Shown: positions 35,810-47,886, numbered from the stretch's first letter. The stretch: DNA of 64,000 nucleotides from Calliphora vicina (GCF_958450345.1 NC_088784.1:75975747-76039746), one strand, 5' to 3'. Numbers and translations: made by a program. The notes: generated by a model not told the origin, from the sequence alone.

Positions 35810-36480
35810 ATAGGCTCCCACATAAGGCCGAAATTTATTTTAACAACCACAAATTTCTTAAAAAATGGTATTCACATTAAATTCAGCAATAATAAGTATC
35901 AGATCTATTATATAATAATTTATGTATGTCTGTTTATTTGTATGTTTGTGACTTATATGAGCCTAAACTACTTTACCGATCCGCTTGAAATTGTTACTGT
36001 ATGTTTCTCTATAACTACTTTTTATTTTAAAATTTAAAGTGGACATGGCACTTCCCATACAAAGTAAATAGTTTGATAGAATATCTGGTGAACTTCGCGG
36101 AATTTACTTCGGTGGCTAATAATGGGCGAAATTGAATAAATGGGCATGACACCATCCATACAAAGTAAATAGTTATTTTCGATTAATTGTGAAGGTTTTC
36201 AACCAAAAATCGGTCGTTATCCTTCGTAAATAGTTATTTTCGAATATCTGGAGAACTATAATCGTAAAAGTATCTAAACTTTGTATGAATCAAATTATTA
36301 TCACTGTACGGAGTTTGGCTGAAAATGGCCGATATTTGATTAGTGAGTATGGCACCTGTCATACAAAGTATATATTTTCGAATATCTGGAGTACTATAAT
36401 TGTGAACTTTACATGATTCAATTTATTATCACTGCATGAGGTTTAACCAAAAATTGGAGGGGTCGGAACAGCGGGTGATT
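35810..36480 (+). repeat. Helitron-like internal repeat units
   Basis: Three to four diverged copies of a unit with TCATACAAAGTATATATTTT, CGAATATCTGGAGAACTATAATC and GGTTTGGCTGAAAATGG blocks, the same units (opposite strand) as at 16603-17560. They continue at 37694-38035 after the hAT-like insertion. Confidence 0.6.
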
Positions 36481-36488
36481 CACATACC

Positions 36489-37685
36489 CAGTGTTGCCAG
36501 TTTAGCCTTTTTGAGGCTAAATTTAGCCTTTTTATTTACTCTTTAGCCTCGAAATTTTGGTTTTAGCTTCGTGGCTTCTTTCTAGCCTTTTCTTAATTTC
36601 AAAATAGCCTTTTTTGAAATTAAAAAAGGCTAAAAATTTCGAGACTAAAGAGTAAATAAAAAGGCTAAATTTATATTTGTGAACCATTTTCATTTTAATT
36701 CATTACTGATTTTCATTTAGCTTTTCAACATATTCAAGAATTGTGCAGTATTAAAAGAACAAATAACAATTGCCAATATCAAGTGGTTCAAAATGAAATA
36801 GAGTATTTTATATCTGAAAGCTTAAATGTCTAGCAAATTCTCTTTCAAGACAAAATTGTTATTACACATTATATTCATCATTATATAATGGACAAGAGCC
36901 CCCACGTCTTGTGGATCTATGCTTCGAGTTAAAACCCATTTTGTTTTAATTTCGTCAAACCAGCAATTCTAAAAAGCCAAACTTTTAAGTAATTAATACA
37001 CTGATTATAATTTGGCGTACCATCTTTTTTTAAAACCAGTATTGCACAAAGTACAAAAAGTAAATAAATCATTTGCTGTTTTCTGATTTAAAATTCAAGG
37101 AATTTGATCCATTATCGTCGCCAATTGAAAATTGTTTAATGTTTTTGACACATTTTTCATACTAGTTTGATGAATGAGAGATAAAATAAAGAACGTTTTA
37201 ATTATTGAAGATTATGACAAAAATAATACGACAAATTAAACTAATTGAGCAATTGCGACAAAGATTACCATATGAAAACTCTACGCAAAATCAATTTTTT
37301 TCGCGTTGATAATAAAGTAGTAAAACCAAAAAAAATATATTATGTCATATTGATAGTGAAAAATTAAAGTGCTAATAAAATTACGAAGCTTAAGGCTCAG
37401 GGGCAGAATATATTAAACTACAAATGGACAAATATAGAACCAACAATGTCCATTTTCTGACATGGTTAATCTAGTATTTAACTTTTTAGTACTTCCTTTA
37501 AGTAAAGCAGATGAATTTTATGAACATATTTTCTAATTTTTTATTTAAAAATAAATATAAACCAAAATTCTTAATTTATAATATTTTAGCTTTTTTTTGG
37601 CTTTTTTTCTAAAGCGGTTTAGCTTTTTCTGGCCTTTTTTTGAAGCCAATATAGCTTCTTTTTTCGCCAGCTCCTGGCAACACTG
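36489..37685. mobile_element. hAT-like element, CAGTGTTGCCAG family
   Basis: 1197 bp, beginning CAGTGTTGCCAG and ending CTGGCAACACTG, with a perfect 8-bp duplication CACATACC at 36481-36488 and 37686-37693. The left subterminal region has an inverted pair of TTTAGCCTTTT/AAAAGGCTAAA blocks (about 36510-36670) and the right end repeats TTAGCTTTTT. No recognisable transposase remains. Confidence 0.9.
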
Positions 37686-37693
37686 CACATACC

Positions 37694-38035
37694 TTACAAA
37701 GAAATTATTTTAATTTCTACACAGAAAAAACAGATTCGTGTTGGCAACCGAATTTGTTGCCAATCGAATGATTCCATCTTCGTGACCGAATTTTACAGTT
37801 GTGGCTACAAAATTTTGTTACTTCAACCGAAATTCTTCTTTGTCAACTGACTTTCTGTTGATAGAATCGAAAAATTCTATGTGTGCAACCGAATCATTCG
37901 ATTGGCGACAAATTCGGTTGCTATCACGAATCTGTTTTCTCTGTGTAAATATCTTGTGAACTATAATTGCAAGATTCTTCAAACTTTGTCCGAATAGCTC
38001 TCTTAGCATTTTAGATACCGGAAAATGGTATAAGA
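37694..38035 (+). repeat. Helitron-like internal repeat units, continued
   Basis: Host sequence on both sides of the MITE at 37720-37945: ACAAAGAAATTATTTTAATTT before it and AATATCTTGTGAACTATAAT...GCAAGATTCTTCAAACTTTG after it match the repeat unit of 35810-36480. Confidence 0.5.
37720..37945. mobile_element. TA-flanked MITE with long terminal inverted repeats
   Basis: 226 bp from CACAGAAAAAACAGATTCGTG to the inverse CACGAATCTGTTTTCTCTGTG, flanked by TA on both sides (37718-37719, 37946-37947). The inverted arms run about 54 bp and include GCAACCGAATTTGT and CCAATCGAATGATTC. A TA duplication fits the Tc1/mariner superfamily. No coding. Confidence 0.8.
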
Positions 38036-38972
38036 TCCTTTTACATTTTTTTTTATTTTATTACGATTATTAAGCTAGTACAGGCGAGGATCCAGAGTAG
38101 GTGAAGTAGGAAATTTTTCATATAAAAAAAGGAATAAATAGAAAAATGTAGACCAAATTTTAATTTTTATTCTAGGATGAAATTTCTTCAATTATTTACG
38201 CTCTTGAAGTGGTGAACATCGACAAAGAATTGCTATAATTGGACTGTACTTAAACTTATCAACTCCGTTTTGATATTGGCTGGTCATTTGAAATGTTTGT
38301 GGAAACAAACATTTGTTGTCTGAAGTTTGATTAAAACTTAATAAACTAAACGACTAAAAAAGCGATAACGACTCTCATCTTGTCGTTGACACATAACAAA
38401 TATTTGAAACTATTTTACATTTGTATTAACATTGTTTAACTGTATGATGTTGCAGGTTCAATATCCGCCAGAGACTTGTCAAATTGTGGCAAAAAGTTGA
38501 AATGTTATTAATAAATTTAAAAAAAAAAAAATTGACAAACTATTTTTTCAACTACTTAATACAAGTTAACTACAAGTTTGTGTTTATTTAGGTTAGATCC
38601 GTGATATAGTTTTTAAAAGTGTCAATTTATTACAAGTATTATTCGTAAAAAGTATTAGAATTAGCACCGGTTCATACCAGTTCTGTGTCACTTCCCTTCT
38701 CTCAATGGTAATTGTGAATTATATTCTAACTAGTTGATAACATTGAAGAGTATGTCGCTTAGTTAAGAGTTTTCTCCCACCCTAATATCAGCAGACTTTA
38801 ACAGAAGGCAAAGAGTTCATTGAACACAATATTTACTACATTTTCCTCGACACATGTTAGAAGAAGACTACTTTAAAAACTTTTTCTATCATTAACACAG
38901 TTTAACAGAAGACAAAATTCAGTATTTCATTGTACATCTTGTCATAAAGAGAGTTTGTAGAATAAACTAATC
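38036..38972. other. Non-coding DNA
   Basis: No gene or recognisable repeat. Confidence 0.4.
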
Positions 38973-38973
38973 G

Positions 38974-41330
38974 CACAGTGCGGCCAAAGGCACCTTTGCG
39001 CGGCCGCACTGTGCGTCCGGGATCATTTGTACAAAATGATCCACAAATTTTTATATGGGGGTTTTGATTACGAATCCGTTATCAGAATTAGCAAATTCTT
39101 ATAATTTGATATTATTAGGGTATATAATTGAAAATTTATTAAAAATTAACAAATTTACAATGGTAATGGTGATGTTAGATGGCGATGTTAGAGTGCATTC
39201 AACAAATACATGCATACGTATTTGTGTGGCTCTACCTTAGTTCACGTTTTCGAGAACTTACTGTATATTGATTTATTATACATTATTTCATATACATTAA
39301 AACATACCACCTTACAAGCAAAAAAATTCGCCATAAGCCCACTAGTAAGTATTGTTGCAAGGTAGTTACCAAAAAAAATTAAATTTTTTTTTACCTAACG
39401 TAGGGCAGCTAAATTTTCGTTTATTTGTTAAATAATACTTTGACTTATTACCTCCATTAGCTTAGATATCAGGAAAAAGCTGGAAAAAGAAATTTCACTC
39501 AATCACATCAATTTTGTTTAACAAATTAAAATTAAAAAATAATCCTTACATATCACTTTCTAACAATTTACTTTTTAGAAATTTACATTCAGATTTTGAT
39601 TTTGCGTATTATACTTACCTTCAGCTGTAGAATCAATTTTGTTTCGTATGATTTGCTTGATTACAAAAACTTTGGCACGTGTTTAACGGAAACTCCTACT
39701 AGTCGATCTTTCGTATGGTAGTGTGCCATTCGTGTGAAGGCCTCATTCAAACTGAAATTATGAAGGGCATTTGAGGCAAGGGACCTTACTAGGGTATTCG
39801 AATTATTAGATTTTTCTCTTGTTCGAATAAAACGAATAATTCGAATAAGAGATTTTAAATTGTTCGAATAATTCGATCACACGTTTAAAATTAATCGAAT
39901 TATTCGAATAATTTAGATATTTTTAAAAAAGTAAAGAATGAAGTTTTGATGTCGGTTTTTTGATATTTTATTGTTAAAGAAAAACAAAAAATATCTTTAA
40001 AGTTCAAATATTGATAATGTATAAAAACATTCGAAAACAAATTCCATCATTAAATTTTCAACAGAAATATTCTGATCAGATTAACTCCCAAACAATCTAT
40101 AAAAATTGACTTGCAAACCCTTTAGTTTCCGTTTTGGAGCTGTGCTTTATACAATATAAACGTATTAAGAACTTTTTTATGTCGTTCATTAATTCGGGTT
40201 TTAAATTGAGTAACTAATTCTTTAGTAAATTAATTATTCACTATTTCTAAATTATTTATAACAAATTGTATTATACATCAAGCTCTTTCAACGTTGCCGA
40301 ATCTTTGCTTAATAAAGTGGTCTTGGGGAGTTACACAATAAAGGGAATCTGTCCAAAGTTTGATATCTTGTCAGTGAACGTGGCTAATTTGAAGTCAGAC
40401 AGTGCATGATGACGCATTTACAAATACGCAAAAAGTTTATTATCATGTTAGACAAAAATGTTCAACGATGTTCACAATCATGTATAAGACGAACTCCATG
40501 CTTTTCTTGCAACAAAACGTTAGTTTGCAATATTTGTGTTTATCATTAGATTTATTAAATATTTTGCAACACTTACGTACGCGGTTAATAACATCACTTC
40601 AATATATTTTAAGATCATGGCCTTCATCTATTTCAATGTAATCATTATAAATGTCATCCTCAATATCACTTTCAACGACCGTTTCAAAATCACATACTCC
40701 ATCACATTCAACTCCACTTTAATCTAAGTTAAAATTTTGATTATTAATTGCGATTCTTCTAATATTTCGCCAGCTAAATAACAAATATTTTATTCCGTAC
40801 CTTTTATTATCATTGGTTCAAGTCCTAAGTTAAAAATTTTGAAAGATTTGTTTTTAGAATTGTAACTTCTTGCAGTAATATTTATATATTAATAGAAGGA
40901 GCTATCGGAACACTCATCTACAGTGATCGAAAATCCCTTTGTCTTTAGTTCTTTGTCGAATTTCAGAAACAATATAATTTTTGTGAGTCATTATTACTTA
41001 TTTAAATTTGAAATTATGAAAAATTTTAAGCAATTTAATAAATTTAAATATATATGAACATTTATTCGTTTTATTCGATTATTCTACATAAAATTGTTCG
41101 AATTATTCGTTATTCGAAAATGGCCATTTTTAAATTGTTCGAATAATTATTCGCAAGAAATTATTCGATTAATCCAACGATCATTAATCGAATGAATACC
41201 CTAGACCTTACTATGATAATTTTTTATATCCTAGAGGATTTCTTTAACCAACCCAATGACAAAAAACCCCCAACTAAAAACTTGTTTTTTCGACTTTTGG
41301 CCGGACAAAGGTGCCTTTGGCCGAACTGTG
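38974..41330. mobile_element. Possible TIR element (CACAGTGCGGCC ends) hosting a hAT-like insertion
   Basis: CACAGTGCGGCCAAAGGCACCTTTG at 38974 is mirrored by CAAAGGTGCCTTTGGCCGAACTGTG ending at 41330. The left end also forms a local hairpin with GGCCGCACTGTGC ending at 39013. I find no clear target duplication (ATCG stands at one flank and TATCG at the other). Without the nested hAT-like copy it would be about 0.95 kb. Confidence 0.55.
39790..41203 (-). mobile_element. hAT-like element, TAGGGTATTC family, copy 2
   Basis: 1414 bp, with TAGGGTATTC at the left and GAATACCCTA at the right, and a perfect 8-bp duplication GACCTTAC at 39782-39789 and 41204-41211. It is an inverted relative of 8327-9460: its right end (reverse strand) repeats that copy's left end almost base for base for 60 bp. 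On the minus strand near 40700-40470 the transposase remnant reads DVINRVRKCCKIFNKSNDK and EKHGVRLIHDCEH. It is about 280 bp longer than copy 1 but also broken. Confidence 0.9.
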
Positions 41331-41563
41331 TATCGTTACGTCGCTTTGGCCTTCTATGGGGACTTGAACCAGTTATGGTCCGAACTGTACAGAATTTGAT
41401 AGATTGATTCATTTCTTAAAACTTTAAATATCTTAGTTGACTCTCTTAGTTAACTATCAACTGATTTTAAGTATTTAAGTAACCTCTTTATGTATTTCTC
41501 CAGCGAACATATTGTTCCATCCGTAGAAACTTCCCTTTAACAACATTTGTTGTTTAAATTGTA

Positions 41564-41650
41564 GATCAGTAGTTTGAAAATTGTAACAATACTTTATTTA
41601 TTTAAATTTTAAATAAATAAAGAAGTGTTACAATTTTTAAACTACTGATC
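41564..41650. repeat. Long near-perfect palindrome
   Basis: Arms of about 42 bp, from GATCAGTAGTTTGAAAATTG (41564) to CAATTTTTAAACTACTGATC (ending 41650), fold with almost no loop around the centre AAATTTTAAATT. Only a few mismatches are visible. Confidence 0.85.
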
Positions 41651-41687
41651 TCTTTTATTTGCAATTAAAAGAATACGTGTTATTTAA

Positions 41688-41917
41688 CCTTTGCTTTACC
41701 AAAGATTTTTTTATGTACATGGTTTACCAATACACATCTGCACATACATATATCCGACGAACAAAATTTTAAAAAATCGAAAAACCTTATAAAAAGGTTC
41801 AAATGTTTTTACTAAATTAGTGAGTCGAAATTTTATTTAAATCGAAACAAAATTAAAAAAATTATTTAACTAATAAAAACCGAGAGGTCACCCGGGTGGG
41901 TATTGGTAAAGCGTAGG
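41688..41917. mobile_element. piggyBac-like MITE
   Basis: 230 bp, beginning CCTTTGCTTTACCAA and ending TTGGTAAAGCGTAGG, flanked by TTAA on both sides (41684-41687, 41918-41921). The TTAA target and CCY ends are the piggyBac signature. No transposase is present. A CACCCGGGTG palindrome lies near the right end. Confidence 0.7.
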
Positions 41918-41921
41918 TTAA

Positions 41922-43489
41922 AGGAAATGAGCCACCATTTTTAAAAGGTAAAAACGTAACAATATATTATTTTTAATTTTTCATTATTTTCCGGTTTTGG
42001 AGTTGTTTTTTTTGTGAAAAAATTAAAAAAAAATGGGTTTGCTGGAGAAGTGTGTGTTTCTTCGAAGAAACATTTTCCATTAACTATCAGACTTCATTTT
42101 GGGGATGTCTTGGGACTAAAAACATGATAATCTACAATATTTTGATACAAAAAATTATCTGAAATTGTGCACATTCGTTATGGCCATATTTAACAAAAAA
42201 ATATACTTAAATTTAAACCAACTTTTAACATGAAATCCTGTTACTAATTAACTTAAAACTTGTATTGGAATATAAAATTTGTAAACAGAAAATGGAAAGA
42301 ATTCACAGAAAAACTAAACTATTCGCTTGAAAACTAAAAATAGGAAAAAAACTAAAAAAAAAATAAAATTGCAAACATTTTAACATAAAAAATTAATGCG
42401 TTTGCAAGTGTGCATGTTGCCATAAAAACGAACACCAATAAAATGCAAAAACTTAAAAAAAAATATACTGGAAAAAATAGGGAAAAAACTAAAAAAAGTG
42501 AATAATACAAAAAATAAACGTAAGAAAGATATTTTGTATTTTAAACTGGAAAATATGGAAAAAAAAAAAGAAAGAAACAAAAATGAAAAGAATGTGGCAA
42601 CCAACCCAAGACCATAAATGTGGTATCAACAAACTAAAGCCGCCATATTTAATAATACACCTTCGTTCTACAACATGTTGGGCTTTTTGTTTTTTTCTTT
42701 GTATTAATTTTTTTTAAGGAGTTTTTGGCCCCCAACTATGTACGAGTTGAGTAGGAACAAGTACTTTGCAAAGCCGCAAAATGTACTTTTTCTTTTATAT
42801 AACTTTTTTGTTTTTTCTTAAAACTGTTTAGCCGTAAGATTATGTATAAACTTAAGAATGGTTGGGATTTTCTTAATGCATATGTATCTGTATTGTATTT
42901 AGTATATGAAAAATAAAAGTCTTTAAATCATGCATCATGTATTGAATATTTTATGTTTGCCACGTTAGTTTCATGGCTTTATCCGTAATATAAATATGTT
43001 ATTCTTTAGAGTTTTGATGCAAAATCATCTTAAACACGCATCTTCATGTCGAAAAAGGATATTTACAGGCAAACAAAATAAATAAAACACACAATCTGGC
43101 TTGGATAAATGTTAAAACAATGGAATTATTAAATCCAAAGCCCTATATTTACACATTTTGGAAAAGTAGACACGATATCCTATTTTCATTGTTATGCAAC
43201 TTGTCTAACATTTCCAACAATCTTTCATCAGTGATGTGATAAGAAGAACTTCGAATAAATTAATTCAAATTGAGCTAAATTCACTAAAATCCGAAATAAA
43301 AAATGAAAGCCATTTATTCCATAGAGCCATCCCGAAAATCTAATTGCTTTAGCTTCATTCAAAGGCTTAATTTATATAAAATTCATTCATTTTTAAATCA
43401 ATTCATAATGTTAATTCAGAATTCAAAATGTTTGTATATTCAAATCTATTGGGTGTGCGACTCAAAAATGCGGGATTTAATTTGAAACA
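41922..43489. other. Non-coding AT-rich DNA
   Basis: No gene supported. Open frames in A- or T-rich tracts (for example 42380-42604) are low complexity. Confidence 0.4.
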
Positions 43490-44025
43490 TTTAAACAATA
43501 TAAATTTATTCAAATTATTTCCCATTGTTAGCTATGAATTTTTCTATCTTTCTAGCAATATATGGAACTGCTCATCATTTGAGGTCATTAACGAATCAAT
43601 ACAATATCGGATACTCTGTTCCAAAGTGAAGCGTATCCTAGAGAGAGCGTTCTGAATCGATCGAAACAAATAGTAGTATGTGGAAAGGTCTGGACTATAA
43701 AGCGGGTGAGGCAAAACTTCAACCAATTCATTCTAATATATCATGATGTAATATCACGGTTTCATGTCTGGCCGCATATTCTGGACATTTTTCGGCCAAT
43801 GCTCGATTCAAACGAATCAGTTGGGTTCGATACAGGTTCCCTTTCTGGTCTGGTCAAATTTCAACAGCCCATATCAGATAGGACCCTTTTGATGCTACCA
43901 AATACAGAGAATTACCTTAACGCCATGGACATTTGGCTTTGGTGTCGATTCGGGATTTACATACGATCTCTTACGCTTCGGGTTATTGTAATGGATCTAT
44001 TTTTCATTGCAAAACAATGATTTGG
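43490..44025 (-). mobile_element. mariner fragment with internal deletion
   Basis: The minus strand from 43726 reads VEVLPHPLYSPDLSTYYYLFR (third catalytic Asp in SPD), then SIQNALSRIRF. From 44020 it carries the first-Asp region and KP..QAES-like block (about 43960). The part between, including the second catalytic residue, is missing at about 43730-43745. Confidence 0.75.
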
Positions 44026-44049
44026 TGAACATTTTTTTCTTTTTTACCA

Positions 44050-46008
44050 AATTCATTTGGGCCTAAAATAATACATGGATATATCTTCAAAATTTTCATT
44101 TAAGGGTAATTTTTGTTAAAGAAAAATTTTCTTATATTTTTGAAAATTTTGAATTAGTTCATCCTAATAACAATTAATTTCAAACAATTTTCAAAATTTC
44201 CCATATATTAAAATATTTCCCACCAAGGGAAATTTTAGTTTTAAGTGAATTACTAAATTTCAAATTAAAAAGAAATTTAATACAAATTTTGAAATTTCCC
44301 TTTTACAAAAAAATATTTACTAAAGAAAATTTTTGTTGAAGATAAATTTTTGCAAATATGTTATAAGTTCTTCTTAGTAAGAAATATTTGATGACAATTT
44401 TCTAAATATCCTTTATATAAAAAAATGTCCCATCAAGGGAAATTTTAGTTTCAAGTGAATTTTTGAAAAATTATATATTTTTTCAAAGTAAATTTCAAAT
44501 TAAACAGAAATTTGATACAATTTTTGAAATTTCTCTTTTACGAAAAAATTTAATTTAAGAAAAATTTTTGTTAAAGTAAAATTTTCTCACATTTTTGCAA
44601 ATTTTGTATTAGTTCCTCCTAAAAACAATTGATTTCAAAAAATTTTCAAAATTTCCCCCATATAAAAAAATTTCCCATCAAGGGAAATTTTAATTTTAAA
44701 TGAACTTTTGAAAAATTTTATATTTTTGCAAAGTAAATTTCAAATTAAACCAAAATTTAATAAAATTTTGTAAATTTCCCTTTCACGAAAAAATTTTCCT
44801 TTAAGGGAAATTATTGTTAAAGAAAATTTTTATTACATTTTTGAAAATTTTGTATTAGTTCCTCCTAATAACAATTAATTTCAAACAATTTTCAAATTTC
44901 CCATATATTAAAATATTTCCCACCAAGGGAAATTTTAGAAATTTTTTTTCCCTTTTACGAAAAAAATTAATTTAAGGGAAATTTTTGTTAAAGTAAAATT
45001 TTCGTACATTTTTGCAAATTTTGTATTAGTTCCTCCTAAAAACAATTGATTTCAAAAAATTTTCAAAATTTCCCCCATATAAAAAAATTTCCTATCAAGG
45101 GAAATTTATGTTTTAAGTGAATTTTTGAAAAATTGTATATTTTTGCAAAGTAAAAATTTAATAAAATTTTGTAAATTTCCCTTTCACGAAAAAATTTCCC
45201 TTTAAGGGTAATTTTTGTTAAAGAAAAATTTTCTTACATTTTTAAAAATTTTGTATTATTTCCTCTTAATAACAATTAATTTCAAACAATTTTCAAAATT
45301 TCCCATATATTAAAATATTTCCCACCAAGGGAAATTTTAGTTTTAAGTGAATTTTTAAAACTTTTTATATTTTTGCAAACTAAATTTCAAATTAAATAGA
45401 AATATAATAAAAATTTTTAAATATCGTTTTTACTAAAAAAAATTTATCTAAGGGAAATTTTTGTTGAAGATAAATTTTCTTAAATTTTTGCAAATATGTT
45501 ATAAGTTCTTCTTAGTAAAAAATATTTTATGACAATTTTCTAAATATCCTTTAAATAAAAAAATTTCCCATCTAGGGAAATTTTAGTTTTAAGTGAATTT
45601 TTGAAAGATTTTATATTTTTTCAAAGTAAATTTCCAATTAAACAGAATACGAAAAAATTGAATTAAAGTGAAATTTTTGTTAAAGTAAAATTTTCTTACA
45701 TTTTTGCAAATTTTGTATTAGTTCCTCCGAAAAACAATTGATTTCAAAAAATTTTCAAAATTTCCACCGTATAAAAATATTAATTTTAAGTGAATTTTTG
45801 AAAAAATTTATATTTTTGCATAGTAAATTTCAAATTAAACATAAATTTAATACAAATTTTTAAATTTCCCTTTTACGAAAAAATTTCATTTAAGGGAAAT
45901 ATTGTTAAAGATAAACTGTCTTACATTTTTGCAAATTTTGTATTTATTTCACCTAACAATTAATTTCCAAAAATTTTAAAAATTTCCTCTATATAAAAAA
46001 TTTTCCTC
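44050..46008. repeat. Satellite-like tandem array with higher-order structure
   Basis: About nine AT-rich monomers of roughly 170-250 bp. The landmark GTTCCTCCTAATAACAATT and its variants begin near 44157, 44367, 44610, 44857, 45029, 45258, 45507, 45720 and 45947. Three monomer types recur in order: a (AATAACAATTAATTT), b (AGTAAGAAATATTT), c (AAAAACAATTGATTT), giving a-b-c-a-c-a-b-c-a. The full trimer spans about 700 bp. GGGAAATTTT / AAATTTCCC palindromic blocks are present in each unit. Confidence 0.85.
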
Positions 46009-46280
46009 TCTCTGATTCCGTTTATATAAATCTGTTTAAATAAGACATTTATGACAACAGAGTCATATTTCGGGAGGACATTTGTATGACAGCTAGGTGA
46101 AATAATAGACCTATTGTAGACATTTTCATCCTTGGGCCGAAAAATATGTATGTGCCAAATTTGATCGAAATATCTTGAAAATTGCGACATTTAATTTCTG
46201 CCAGCCGGACAGCCAGACGGACATTGTTAAATCGACTGAGTCGTTCGTTGCATTATGGTGGGTGTTAGATACTCTGGTGG
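46009..46280 (+). mobile_element. mini-me/DINE-1-like family A fragment
   Basis: Diverged 3' half: the CATTTATGACAACAGAGTCATATTTCGGGAGGACATTTGTATG block, the GATCGAAATATCTTGAAAATTGCGAC block and the remnant CAGCCGGACAGCCAGACGGACATTG match copy 2. It begins exactly where the satellite ends. Confidence 0.7.
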
Positions 46281-47325
46281 TTTAACACATCTAACACATT
46301 AAAAACTAAATTTACTCAGAAATTGTTGATTTTTCTGTAAATTGGTTGGTCCTTTTGTTATAAAATTTAAATTTGTTCTCTTTGGAAAGCCTTCAATGTC
46401 TCAAATTGTACATTTTCTTATAATGAGGTGAAAAAATCGAATTTAAAAAAAATGAATATGATAAAAAATGTTCTTGTGGAGAAAGGTGATAGAGCTTAAA
46501 ATGTTCATTATTTTAATTATATGGTTGTGATTTAAATATTATTTTCATACAATTAGAAACAATTTAAAGTGCAATAATTAAATAATTAATTAAAATCAAT
46601 CTATTCATTTTGTACGTAACCCTTTAATACATATGTATTTACATTAACAAGGGTTTCTATTCGGTAACAATTTTTGGGGAATCCCATAACATTTTTCCAT
46701 TAAAAGTAAAGTTAAGTAAGCCAAAATCAATATTGAAAAATTATTTGAAATTGTCATCCCCCAAATCAAGTTTTCAAGAAGAGTTGTGGAGTTGGTACAT
46801 GATATTTAGAACGATTCAGGAACCAGTTGTTTGAAATTTTCACCATAGAAACTAATTCTAGAGTATCTTTGAAACAGTTCTAGAACTAGTTCTTCTTTGT
46901 TATATTAGGATCTAGTTTAAAGAAGCAGAGGAGGAATTTGTATTGTTTCTATGGTTGATTTATTGAGCTTTAAAAGACTTATTTTTAACTAATTTATTTT
47001 TGAATTCATAAAAGAGAAGTTGTTCCCGAACTAATAACTGTTCTATAGAACTAGTCTAGAACCAATGTATAGCTAGTGCCAAACAACTGGTTTCAGAAGT
47101 AATTGCAACATCACTAGTTCCAAGGCTGTCATTAAAGAATCTAAAGTTTTTCTGATTTAACTGTTGTAGAACTAGTTCTTTTAGAATAAGTTCTGAAAAT
47201 TTTCCTGGGAATGATGTTTTTTGTTTTACTTTAATTAACTTGTACCAAAATTATTTGCTTTTTTCGGTCAAAATGATCACCGAGAAAAAAGTACGTGAAA
47301 AAAAAATTAAAACTTTTCAAAAAAA
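46281..47325. other. Non-coding DNA with a degenerate foldback
   Basis: The inverted blocks AACCAGTTGTTTG (about 46820) and CCAAACAACTGGTTT (about 47079), together with TTCTAGAACTAGTTC / GAACTAGTCTAGAACC, suggest an old foldback element at about 46815-47180. No gene supported. Confidence 0.4.
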
Positions 47326-47329
47326 TCCA

Positions 47330-47799
47330 ATATGGAGAGCTATATTCGGCTGTGCCGAATCTTATATACCCTTCACCAAAAATTTTATTTTTTTCCAAAG
47401 TTGTATAATTTTTTTAAATTTAAAAACTTTTTTTTTTAATATTTAGCGAAAAAAATGTTTGGTCAAAAAAAATTCGGGTTAAAAAATATTTTTTCCGATT
47501 TGACCCATTGTGGGTCCAACTTACTATGGTCTTATATACGTCGTTACAAAGGTCTTTGAAATATCTATCATTAGATATCCATATTGTCTATATTAATGAC
47601 TTAGTAATCCAGATATATGTATGCCAAAAATCGAGGTTGTCCTGTTTTTTTTCCTTCTATGTATCTCAGCCGATTTTCTCTATTTTAAATAGAAACCGAG
47701 CCGGAAGAATTTCGTAGATATTGATGTATGAATCGTGTACGTAAGTTATTTGGGGGCTTCGGGAAGTTGATTTACCCTCACGAAGGTGAAGGGTATAAT
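47330..47799 (+). mobile_element. mini-me/DINE-1-like element, family B copy 1
   Basis: Begins GGAGAGCTATATTCGGCTGTG (hairpin TTCGGC-TGT-GCCGAA) followed by ATCTTATATACCCTTCACC and ends TCACGAAGGTGAAGGGTATAA, so inverted TACCCTTCAC / GTGAAGGGTA blocks lie near both ends. It is internally deleted. Confidence 0.8.
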
Positions 47800-47886
47800 A
47801 AATAGTGTAACCGAACTTTTTTTAATCTAAACACATTAATAAGAAAACCCATTATTTTTATCGTTATTTAGTTATTCAATATTTTT

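Noticed and set aside
40402..40727. Open frames MFTIMYKTNSML... as a gene
   Set aside because: They are antisense to the hAT transposase relic; the same antisense frames occur in the other copy near 8787-9050.
42380..42604. Phenylalanine/serine-rich open frame
   Set aside because: It reads through A-rich low-complexity DNA with no domain.
44050..46008. CRISPR-like array
   Set aside because: The units are 170-250 bp, AT-rich and head-to-tail without unique spacers, so it is a satellite in a eukaryotic setting.
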